Shown here one piece after another: positions 26,218 to 33,440 of a DNA stretch of 64,000 nucleotides (position 1 is the stretch's first letter; the number at the start of each line of letters is the position of its first letter). A model generated the notes under the pieces. That model was given only the letters and a program-made list of their open reading frames with translations, was not told the origin of the DNA and did not search any database. Source of the stretch: Candidatus Paceibacterota bacterium (GTDB lineage Bacteria; Actinomycetota; Actinomycetes; Nanopelagicales; Nanopelagicaceae); contig DATKUL010000003.1 in assembly GCA_035530615.1 (NCBI GenBank), positions 62,001 through 126,000 of the forward strand. The letters are read 5' to 3'. The position numbers and the translations under genes are program-made.

Positions 26218-27333
26218 GTGGCTGCGAACGTTGTTGGTCTGGACATTGGAAGTACCGCGGTGCGCGGGGTCGAACTAAGGGCTGCTAAGAAAAACAAACC
26301 TAATTTGCTGCGATTTCACGAAGTGGCTCTTCCGCCGGGAGCGGTGAGCCGTGGGGAAATATTGGACGCGGTTGCTGTTGGATCTGCCCTTAAACAACTC
26401 TGGTCCGAGGGGCGTTTTAAAACCAAAGATGTAGTTCTTGGCACGGGCAATCAGAACGTTCTCGTCCGTGACCTTACTGTCCCAAAGATGTCGCTCAGAG
26501 AAATTCGTGAATCCTTGCCTGTCCAAGTCCAGAGTCTTCTTCAGATGACTCTGGAGGATTCAATTCTCGACTTCTATCCAGTTTCAGAAGGGATGAACGA
26601 GCAGGGTCCTACGGTCAATGGATTGCTGATTGCCGCCGAAAAGGAAGGAATTCTGAGCACGATTCGAGTGGCCGAACGCGCCGGCCTCACTCCAGTCGAC
26701 GTCGATCTCATACCGTTTGCCCTCAATCGACTTCTTATAGGTAAGTCAGGTGTGGAGGCAACGGTAGCAATTATCGATGTCGGGGGTAGTACGACCAGCA
26801 TGATTATTGTCCGAGAGGGTGTTCCACAATTCGTCCGAATAATTCCGGCTGGCGGAGATGATCTGACTCAAGCTCTAAAAGCTGGGCTTGAAATAAATGC
26901 CAACGCAACCGAGGAACTCAAGCGAACTTTACATGTTGGTGCTGCGCTCGCTGCAGATGATGATTCTGAAACAGGCAAGTCCCAGTGTTCATGTCCTAAG
27001 TGCTTGGCCGATATTGTCACCGTCGAGGACCCGCGCGCCAATGAAATTCTCCAAAGAGTCACCGGGGAGTTGCTTAGTGGTCTCCGAAATACCGTGAGTT
27101 ACTTCAACAACACTCACTTCCAGAACCCTGTCACTCAAATACTTCTTACCGGTGGTGGTTCACGACTTTCGGGATTTGCTACTGCACTGCGTGCGATGAC
27201 GCAGATTCCAGTTTCACCAGCAAATCCATTATCGATGGTCAATCTCTCGCGCAAGAGCTCCAATAAGAATCAGATTGGAAATACCCAATCTCTCTCGGTC
27301 GCCTTAGGGCTCGCGATGCGGAATCTATCGTGA
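26218..27333 (+). CDS. pilM: Type IV pilus assembly protein PilM
   Basis: A 371-aa actin/FtsA-like cytoplasmic protein. Phosphate-1 motif VVGLDIGSTAVRGVEL starts it, phosphate-2 is VAIIDVGGSTTSMIIV and the adenosine motif is QILLTGGGSRLSGF. PilM binds the cytoplasmic N-terminus of PilN and couples the ATPases to the alignment complex. GTG start with GGAG upstream. An unusual CSCPKC cluster (Cys257, 259, 262) sits in the subdomain between phosphate-2 and the adenosine motif. Overlaps pilN by 4 bp (GTGA). Confidence 0.93.
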   Translation: MAANVVGLDIGSTAVRGVELRAAKKNKPNLLRFHEVALPPGAVSRGEILDAVAVGSALKQLWSEGRFKTKDVVLGTGNQNVLVRDLTVPKMSLREIRESLPVQVQSLLQMTLEDSILDFYPVSEGMNEQGPTVNGLLIAAEKEGILSTIRVAERAGLTPVDVDLIPFALNRLLIGKSGVEATVAIIDVGGSTTSMIIVREGVPQFVRIIPAGGDDLTQALKAGLEINANATEELKRTLHVGAALAADDDSETGKSQCSCPKCLADIVTVEDPRANEILQRVTGELLSGLRNTVSYFNNTHFQNPVTQILLTGGGSRLSGFATALRAMTQIPVSPANPLSMVNLSRKSSNKNQIGNTQSLSVALGLAMRNLS

Positions 27334-28001
27334 TTCTAAAAAAGAAGAATTCGGAACTTCTCATTGGGGGAGAATCACGGGTTGATTTCCTGCCCGCAGA
27401 AGTCCGCCTTAAGCGCCGCGGTAAAGTTATTGGTCGCCGACTTGGTTTTAGCATATTCATTATCATTTTGTTGATGATTGGTTGCACAGCCTTGGTCCGA
27501 GCGCAAGCTCTCCAAGCGCATCGAAACTTGGCAATTGAAGAAGCGAACACGAGATATTTGATTGCCGAACAACAAAAATATGGTGAAGTCGCCCAGGCAC
27601 AGAATGAGGTCGCAACTATCCAAGCGGCGCAACAAGTCGGAACTTCTACGGAGATTGACTGGCAGAACTATCTGACTTCTGTGCAGGCCACCCTTCCTTC
27701 TAATGTAACTATCGAAACCATAAATATTGATTCTGCTACTCCATTTGCTCCGTACACGCAGGCGACTGCGCCACTGCAAGGTTCACGCATCGCCACTTTG
27801 AGTTTCACGGCTCTAAGTCCCACACTTCCGAAAGTTCCCACGTGGCTCATTGCACTTACTTCTCTTCCCGGATATTCCGATGCCTCGCCCGGTTCTGTGA
27901 CACGGATTGAATCGGGTGCATATTCGGTGAATATAACGATGCACATTAATCAAGATGCCTTCACCCATCGCTTTGCAGGTAATGCGGAGGGATTGAAATG
28001 A
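27330..28001 (+). CDS. pilN: Type IV pilus assembly protein PilN
   Basis: A 223-aa bitopic membrane protein. The short cytoplasmic N-terminus contains INLLP-like VDFLPAEVRLKRRGK, the PilM-binding segment. One TM helix (about residues 37-57) is followed by a coiled coil (HRNLAIEEANTRYLIAEQQK) and an alpha/beta extracytoplasmic domain. Starts with GTG overlapping pilM and overlaps pilO by 4 bp (ATGA). Confidence 0.9.
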   Translation: MILKKKNSELLIGGESRVDFLPAEVRLKRRGKVIGRRLGFSIFIIILLMIGCTALVRAQALQAHRNLAIEEANTRYLIAEQQKYGEVAQAQNEVATIQAAQQVGTSTEIDWQNYLTSVQATLPSNVTIETINIDSATPFAPYTQATAPLQGSRIATLSFTALSPTLPKVPTWLIALTSLPGYSDASPGSVTRIESGAYSVNITMHINQDAFTHRFAGNAEGLK

Positions 28002-28666
28002 AAAGTAGCAAATTGAGAGTTCTTGCACTCTCTTTCTTATTGGTCGTCGTGATCATCGCGGGTTGGTTTGTGGGAATCGCGCCACAATTGGCCGATGCCT
28101 CCCGCACCAATGCAAATCGAGCAGCCGTCCTTGGCCAAAATGCCGCCAATGAAGCGATTCTACGAAAGTTAAAAGCAGACTACGCGGGAATTGACGCACT
28201 CAGGAAAGAGTTGTCCGTTCTTAAAGTTGCCGTACCAACGAGCGCAGAGATTTCAACTTTCGTCACTGAGTTAAACTCCCTTGCCAACTCAAACAAGGTT
28301 ACGGTTCGTTCCATTACTGTTAATGACGCAAAGTCCTACACGCCAGTAGCGCTAGTAGCGCCGACGTCTGAAAGTGGGACCTCGGGAGCAAGTACTTCAA
28401 TAACTACCAATCCGAGAATCACCTCCAGTAACTTCATTGTGATTCCCGTGCAATTTTCCGTGACAGGCGACTACTCCAGGGTTCTGGATTTTGTCCACGC
28501 GGTCCAGGTCGGTCCGCGGCTTTTCCTTATCTCCAATCTTTCGAGCATGGGTGCAACAGATGCCAAGGCAGTCACAAGTGGTGGGCAATCTGGCCCGAAT
28601 ATTTACCAGAAAGTCGATGCCACTGTGGGAGGCTATGTTTATGTGCTCCTAGCTGGGCAAAAGTAG
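27998..28666 (+). CDS. pilO: Type IV pilus assembly protein PilO
   Basis: A 222-aa bitopic partner of PilN: one TM helix at about residues 7-27, a coiled coil (ILRKLKADYAGIDALRKELS) and a C-terminal ferredoxin-like domain with FSVTGDYSRVLDFVHAVQ, a PilO signature. Last pil gene. No PilP or secretin PilQ follows, as expected for a single-membrane cell. Decayed toxin-antitoxin DNA begins within 40 bp of its stop. Confidence 0.9.
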   Translation: MKSSKLRVLALSFLLVVVIIAGWFVGIAPQLADASRTNANRAAVLGQNAANEAILRKLKADYAGIDALRKELSVLKVAVPTSAEISTFVTELNSLANSNKVTVRSITVNDAKSYTPVALVAPTSESGTSGASTSITTNPRITSSNFIVIPVQFSVTGDYSRVLDFVHAVQVGPRLFLISNLSSMGATDAKAVTSGGQSGPNIYQKVDATVGGYVYVLLAGQK

Positions 28667-28682
28667 CCGTTGAACCGCGCCA

Positions 28683-28814
28683 GCCTCGATTTCCCAGTCG
28701 TATATGTGGCAAATTGAGGCTGGACGCCCCACCATCTACGCCAGCAGATTGTTCGAACTAATGCGGGAGACGGGTGTTCACTTGAAGGCAGAAATAGATC
28801 GGGATTCGGACTGA
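28683..28814 (+). pseudogene. hipB antitoxin remnant (5'-truncated)
   Basis: The frame reads ASISQSYMWQIEAGRPTIYA then SRLFELMRETGVHLKAEI, the recognition helix and C-terminal part of a HipB/Xre-like HTH antitoxin. The first part of the HTH is missing: pilO ends 17 bases before. The only ATG (28704) lies inside the recognition helix, so no functional repressor is encoded. Confidence 0.65.
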
Positions 28815-28817
28815 TTA

Positions 28818-29308
28818 ATGGCTGATCTCAGTGTTGAGTTATATGGTCATCCAATAGGTTGCCTTGTCAAAACAGGAACAGAGTCATTTGATTTCCGTAC
28901 GGACAGTACGACGTTTAAGAAATTTCAATTGGGGCGCGCGAATTCGATGTACTAACACTCTTGACCCATTTTGGTCGGGACGTCGCCGGGGCTGTACAAA
29001 TTTATGATCCATCCAAACCAGCCTACGACACGGTGCCGTTAACTCATCACCCGGATACAGACAAAAAGATGGCATTAGCGGTTAACGGAAAGTACTTCCA
29101 TGCTCAAATTACCGTGGCCGACATTGTTGCGGAAGCGGTTTCCTGGGGTCTGAAAGAATCTCGGAAAATCGTGAACGACACACTTGAAATTGTGCGTTCA
29201 GTCGCGGTGACTCAAAAGCCAGATTCACGTGCCTACAGAGACCTAGACACGGATATTGGCAGGTCCACCCAGAACCTTTTGGATGGCAAGCCCACGCTGG
29301 GTGCTTGA
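28818..29308 (+). pseudogene. hipA toxin kinase remnant (frameshifted, kinase core deleted)
   Basis: ATG 28818 opens MADLSVELYGHPIGCLVKTG and STTFKKFQLG, the HipA N-terminal domain, ending at TAA 28953-28955. A second frame from about 28940 continues EFDVLTLLTHFGRDVAGAVQ. It then jumps directly to YDTVPLTHHPDTDKKMALAV and later HipA C-terminal sequence (DIVAEAVSWGLKESRKIV), ending at 29308. The whole Ser/Thr kinase core with its catalytic Asp is gone, and at least one frameshift is present. A dead toxin gene. Confidence 0.7.
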
Positions 29309-29418
29309 ATGAAACGCCTTGGAAAAGCTCTTAGACAAAGATCGCGTAGATTTCGAGCGAATTTCTAGGAATCCCGCCCATCCAACAGATGTCCACTACT
29401 TGACCTTTGTACTGCTAG

Positions 29419-29448
29419 TGAGACCATTACAGATGAGACCATTACAGA
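29419..29448. repeat. Tandem 15-bp direct repeat
   Basis: TGAGACCATTACAGA occurs twice head to tail (29419-29433, 29434-29448) within the gene-free interval 29309-29722. No coding meaning is evident; probably a small duplication. Confidence 0.7.
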
Positions 29449-29506
29449 TGATGGTGTTCTAGAGCCGGGTTCGGCCGAAATCGCCAGAGGTAGGGGATCC
29501 GCTATA

Positions 29507-29545
29507 TTAGCAAAGTCTAAATTATGCTAAGTTAAACTTTGCTAA
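29507..29545. repeat. 39-bp palindromic element, copy 1
   Basis: TTAGCAAAGT (29507-29516) and ACTTTGCTAA (29536-29545) are perfect inverted arms around a 19-bp centre (CTAAATTATGCTAAGTTAA). It is identical at 38 of 39 positions to copy 2, which begins exactly 100 bp downstream. Lies in the promoter region of the DUF234-type ATPase. Confidence 0.85.
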
Positions 29546-29593
29546 TGATTTGTGGTTTTTACCTTCACTCTATTGCTCCCAATCTGATCTCTG

Positions 29594-29658
29594 ACAAGGG
29601 TTTATCTTAGCAAAGTCTAAACTATGCTAAGTTAAACTTTGCTAAAATAAACCCTTGT
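29594..29658. repeat. 39-bp palindromic element, copy 2, with extended 23-bp arms
   Basis: Copy 2 (29607-29645) sits inside a longer inverted repeat: ACAAGGGTTTAT then C then TTAGCAAAGT (29594-29616) pairs with 29636-29658 at 22 of 23 positions, with a 19-nt loop. The right edge is 64 bp before the ATPase ATG. It could be an operator, a hairpin in the leader, or the trace of a small mobile element. Confidence 0.85.
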
Positions 29659-29722
29659 GGGAAGTCGTCACAAACTGACTATCGGAAGTGAAGTCGGGAA
29701 GCCAAGAAACGGGGTCTGGGAA

Positions 29723-31180
29723 ATGTCGATAGAAATCTACAACTGGGAAGCTGAACCTCAGTTTCTTGGCAGGGTCTCTGTATTGAGGCGCCTTGAAGAT
29801 TGGTGGGATAGCGCCGATGTCCAACCATTTAACCTCTTTGGTCGCCGTCGAGTGGGAAAGAGTTGGTTGTTCCGTAAATTTGCTCACGGGAAGCCAGCCA
29901 TTGTCCTGGTAGCCGAGAACACCTTGCCCACCCTGCAGTTTTCGCGACTCGCTGACCAACTTGAGCCGCATATGGTTGCCAGACCAGACATAAGAGATAT
30001 CTCTACGCTGTTTCGAGTTATCTACGAGGTTGCTAAAAACGAAAAGACTCTCGTAGTTATCGACGAGTTTCCAAATCTGCTGGGCAATACAGATTCCGAT
30101 CGGCAGTCTGCGCTGTCTTCAATTCAGGCTGTGATGGAGAATTACCGGGACAAATCTCGGATCAAACTCATTCTTTGTGGGTCTGCAATTTCACAGATGG
30201 AAGCGTTGCAATCAGAAGATAGCCCACTTCATGGAAGGTTGCTGCCTCTGGAGTTGGTCCCGTTAACATTTGCAGAATCTAGGGACTACTTTGAGGGTAG
30301 CGACATCATCGACCACTTCACGCGGTATTCCATAACCGGTGGGATGCCACGATATCTCGCTCTGCTCGGAAAGGGCGACCTCGGACCTTTGTTGGCGGGT
30401 GCAATTGTGGACCCTAACGCACCCCTCTTCGGGGAAGTCCCCTCATTGCTCGCCGCAGAACTTAAAGAGACCTCTGTTTATTTCGCAATCCTTTCTGAGC
30501 TTGCTAATAATGCAAAGGATCGAGGTTCAATAGCCAACGCAATTGGAAAAGATGGTGGCGCACTGACACATTACTTTGACAAGCTTGAAGCTATGAGGTT
30601 GCTGAAGCGCAAACACCCAGTTGGAGCGGATCCGAGCGGAAGGGCAACCCAGTACGAATGTATTGATGGTTTTGTTCGTTTTTGGTTCAGATTCATAGCT
30701 CCATACTGTGCGGACCTTGAGGGTGGTGTCAACCCAGTTTCCTACGTGGACACATTTATTAAGCCAAATTTGGCAGACCACGCATCTGTTGAGTTTGAGC
30801 ATGTTTTTCAAAGATGGATAAGGCAGCAGTATCCATCAGCCCGACAAGTTAGTTGGTGGTGGGGTAACACAGCAAACGTTCACCGAGTTGCGAAAACCAG
30901 ATCAACGGAAGAGATTGACGCCGTTGGAATTGCGGCCAAGAAAGTGATTTTGGTGGGCGAAGCTAAATGGACAAATGGCCAACTTTCGCATGATGTCATC
31001 AACGACTTGATTCAATTCAAACTTCCCGCACTTACTGACGCCGGCTTTCGCTCGGCTGAGAGCTGCGAGATAGTGGTTACGAGCCGAGCGGGTTTCAGCC
31101 AAAGCGTAATGAAATCAGCCGAGGAGAACTCGCGTATTCGCCTCGTGGAGGCTCAAGACTTGCTTCGAGAAGTCGTGTAG
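29723..31180 (+). CDS. AAA ATPase with DUF234 C-terminal nuclease-like domain
   Basis: About 485 aa of the archaeal/bacterial DUF234 ATPase family. N-terminal FLGRVSVLRRLEDWW leads to Walker A LFGRRRVGKSWL, Walker B LVVIDEFPNLLG, sensor-1 LILCGSAISQME and a MPRYLALL motif, followed by a winged helix. The C-terminal DUF234 domain has the PD-(D/E)XK-like pattern TEEIDAVGIAAKKVILVGEAKW, with E, D and ExK in place. Cellular role unknown; possible defence or mobile-element functions are guesses. ATG 29723 is preferred over GTG 29657 since the family begins shortly before the GR motif. It is alone between a decayed toxin-antitoxin and a tRNA gene, and its promoter has twin palindromes. Confidence 0.85.
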   Translation: MSIEIYNWEAEPQFLGRVSVLRRLEDWWDSADVQPFNLFGRRRVGKSWLFRKFAHGKPAIVLVAENTLPTLQFSRLADQLEPHMVARPDIRDISTLFRVIYEVAKNEKTLVVIDEFPNLLGNTDSDRQSALSSIQAVMENYRDKSRIKLILCGSAISQMEALQSEDSPLHGRLLPLELVPLTFAESRDYFEGSDIIDHFTRYSITGGMPRYLALLGKGDLGPLLAGAIVDPNAPLFGEVPSLLAAELKETSVYFAILSELANNAKDRGSIANAIGKDGGALTHYFDKLEAMRLLKRKHPVGADPSGRATQYECIDGFVRFWFRFIAPYCADLEGGVNPVSYVDTFIKPNLADHASVEFEHVFQRWIRQQYPSARQVSWWWGNTANVHRVAKTRSTEEIDAVGIAAKKVILVGEAKWTNGQLSHDVINDLIQFKLPALTDAGFRSAESCEIVVTSRAGFSQSVMKSAEENSRIRLVEAQDLLREVV

Positions 31181-31221
31181 CTCTTCAGGAGAGGTGGCCC
31201 ATCTTTTCGGGGAAACCCCTT

Positions 31222-31295
31222 TGGAGCGGGCGACGGGAATCGAACCCGCGCTGTCAGCTTGGGAAGCTGACGTGATGCCATTTCACTACGCCCGC
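31222..31295 (-). tRNA. tRNA-Gly (CCC anticodon)
   Basis: On the minus strand GCGGGCG pairs with CGCCCGC as the acceptor stem, followed by T73 and an encoded CCA. D-arm GTG...CAC, anticodon arm TCAGC-TTCCCAA-GCTGA giving anticodon CCC, and T-arm around TTCGATT. All four arms fold. U73 is normal for bacterial tRNA-Gly. Its 3' end faces the accessory patch. Confidence 0.95.
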
Positions 31296-31344
31296 GTATG
31301 GTTCTACTAGGAAAGCATAGGCAAGAGAGGTAAAGTCGCCAACC

Positions 31345-31923
31345 ATGTTGCTAAGTGACCGAGATATACGCGCTCAAATCCAGGAAAACCGGGTTCGAGT
31401 GGAGCCATTCGACGTTGGGATGATCCAACCCTCCAGTATTGACGTCCGCCTCGATCGTTTTTTCCGTGTCTTCGAAAATCATAAATACTCGGTCATCGAT
31501 CCATCCGTTGAGCAGAGCGAACTGACTCGCGAAGTGGCGGTCGCCCCGAATGAATATTTCATTTTGCACCCCGGCGAGTTCGTTCTGGCCAGCACCTATG
31601 AAGTGATTACCCTTCCCGACGATATAGCCGGGCGGCTTGAAGGAAAATCCTCCCTTGGCCGCCTGGGATTACTTACTCATTCAACGGCGGGTTTCATCGA
31701 CCCAGGTTTCTCAGGGCACATCACTCTCGAACTTTCCAATGTGGCAAACCTGCCAGTCAAGCTTTTCCCGGGCATGAAAATTGGCCAACTCTGTCTTATC
31801 AAACTCACATCGCCTGCCGAGCATCCATACGGCTCCGCACTCTACGGTTCGAGATACCAAGGTCAGCGTGGTCCTACGCCTAGTCGTTCTTGGATGAATT
31901 TCCACCAGACTCAAGTGGAATAG
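31345..31923 (+). CDS. dcd: dCTP deaminase
   Basis: 192 aa. Converts dCTP to dUTP (or dUMP in the bifunctional form) to supply thymidylate synthesis. Visible motifs are [27 protein letters not shown], the active-site [27 protein letters not shown] region and the C-terminal [10 protein letters not shown] that closes over the site. Actinobacterial homologues are often bifunctional dCTP deaminase/dUTPases, which could apply here. The stop is 14 bases before the LemA start. Confidence 0.95.
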   Translation: MLLSDRDIRAQIQENRVRVEPFDVGMIQPSSIDVRLDRFFRVFENHKYSVIDPSVEQSELTREVAVAPNEYFILHPGEFVLASTYEVITLPDDIAGRLEGKSSLGRLGLLTHSTAGFIDPGFSGHITLELSNVANLPVKLFPGMKIGQLCLIKLTSPAEHPYGSALYGSRYQGQRGPTPSRSWMNFHQTQVE

Positions 31924-31937
31924 ATAGGATTAAAAGC

Positions 31938-32492
31938 ATGAATACCACAGTAATTGTCCTTATTGTTCTTGCGCTACTTGTCCTCTTTGTCGTTTCGATT
32001 TACAACCGGCTGGTCAGACTCAATATCAACGTTAATGAAGCGTTCTCTCAGATTGAGGTTCAACTCAAACGACGCTCTGACCTGATTCCAAATCTGGTTG
32101 AGACCGTAAAAGGATATGCCGCGCATGAGCGCGAAACCTTTGAGAAAGTTATTGCCGCACGAGCAAAGGCAACAACCGCCACGACCGTTGCTGATGTGGC
32201 TGCCGCTGATGGGATGCTCACTCAAGCGCTGCGTGGCTTGCTCGCTGTCGCTGAGGCGTACCCAGATCTCAAAGCATCAGCAAATTTCCTGGCTTTACAA
32301 GAAGAACTTTCGACCACTGAAAATAAGGTCTCTTTCGCTCGCCAGTATTACAACGACAACGTGCGTTCCTTGAATTCTGCCGTAAAAACCATCCCCACAT
32401 CATTCTTTGCTGGGATGGCCAAGGTCACCGAGCGAGAGTTTTATGTTGTGGAAGATCCTCAATCTCGCCAAGCGCCAAACGTAAAGTTCTAG
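31938..32492 (+). CDS. LemA family protein
   Basis: 184 aa with an N-terminal TM helix (VIVLIVLALLVLFVVSIYN) and the LemA signature RLVRLNINVNEAFSQIEVQL, RRSDLIPNLVETVKGYA and AEAYPDLKASANFLALQEEL. Forms a helical bundle outside the membrane; function unresolved. It is followed ten bases later by htpX, a very common pairing that suggests a joint role in membrane protein quality control. ATG 31938 has the helix directly after it. Confidence 0.93.
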   Translation: MNTTVIVLIVLALLVLFVVSIYNRLVRLNINVNEAFSQIEVQLKRRSDLIPNLVETVKGYAAHERETFEKVIAARAKATTATTVADVAAADGMLTQALRGLLAVAEAYPDLKASANFLALQEELSTTENKVSFARQYYNDNVRSLNSAVKTIPTSFFAGMAKVTEREFYVVEDPQSRQAPNVKF

Positions 32493-32502
32493 AGCGAACT
32501 CA

Positions 32503-33420
32503 ATGGCGGGAGTATCTTTTCGCGCGTCTCAAAGCGCGAATCAGCGTAAAACCTATCTTCTCCTAGCAGGGATGGGAGTACTCGTCTGGCTCATCGTTTA
32601 TTCTGCACTTACGTATTTCGGTAAGAGTACGACCGCTATTGTTCCGATCGCTGTAGGAATTGCGTTGATTTCTGTCTGGGGCTCTTACTACTCCTCTGAT
32701 TCCATAGTTTTGCGAATGACTGGCGCTCGCCAAATTCAACAGAGCGATAATCCAAATTTGTTCAATTTAATTCATGAGGTAACAATTGCGAGTGGATTGC
32801 CGATGCCCAAAGTCGCGATTGTTGAGGATAGCGCTCCAAACGCTTTTGCCACAGGACGCAATCCCGAACATGCGGTGATTGCATTTACCACGGGGATTCT
32901 TGCCGTGATGGATCGAGATCAATTACAGGGAGTTGTTGCCCACGAAATGTCCCACGTTGGAAATCGTGACACGCTGGTTTCCGCTGTAGCTGCAACGACG
33001 GCAGGAGCCATCGCACTTCTGAGCGATTTTCTGACAAGGATGATGTGGTTTGGAGGTGGGCGACGAGATAGCCGAGATCACAACTCCAATCCGTTGGCGC
33101 TTATCGTCTCGCTCATCATTATTATTTTGGCGCCGATCGCCGCAGTACTTCTCAAGTCGGCTGTTTCGCGCCGCAGGGAAGCCTTGGCTGATGCAACTGC
33201 GGTGGCTTTTACTCGTAATCCCGCAGGTCTGCGTTCGGCCCTTGAAGTACTTGCGGCAGATTCCACGGTCGTACGCCAGCGCTCAACCGCAGTTGCCCAT
33301 ATCTGGATTGAGTCGCCACTTGATGCCAAGTCAGTTTCACGCTTATTCGCAACTCACCCTCCCATTGAGGAGCGAATTGCTGCATTGCGAGCGATGGAGA
33401 GTTTGGGACCTGCTACATAA
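32503..33420 (+). CDS. htpX: Zinc metalloprotease HtpX
   Basis: 305 aa. TM helices near residues 18-35 and 42-60, the zinc motif HEMSH at 147-151 with the third ligand Glu in the SRRREALADATAVAFTRNP region, and two more hydrophobic segments around 160-225. A membrane M48 protease that clips misfolded membrane proteins. In an operon with lemA. Confidence 0.94.
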   Translation: MAGVSFRASQSANQRKTYLLLAGMGVLVWLIVYSALTYFGKSTTAIVPIAVGIALISVWGSYYSSDSIVLRMTGARQIQQSDNPNLFNLIHEVTIASGLPMPKVAIVEDSAPNAFATGRNPEHAVIAFTTGILAVMDRDQLQGVVAHEMSHVGNRDTLVSAVAATTAGAIALLSDFLTRMMWFGGGRRDSRDHNSNPLALIVSLIIIILAPIAAVLLKSAVSRRREALADATAVAFTRNPAGLRSALEVLAADSTVVRQRSTAVAHIWIESPLDAKSVSRLFATHPPIEERIAALRAMESLGPAT

Positions 33421-33440
33421 AAAGAGATACAGATCAACCT

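Noticed and set aside
29311-29460. Short ORFs after the hipA remnant (for example MKRLGKALRQ and LEKLLDKDRVDFERIS)
   Set aside because: Fewer than 50 codons, poor starts, no recognisable family; probably chance or debris.
31195-31222. Terminator between the ATPase and tRNA-Gly (GGGG-AAA-CCCC)
   Set aside because: Only a 4-5 bp stem with a 3-nt loop and no convincing T-tract on either strand; too weak to report.
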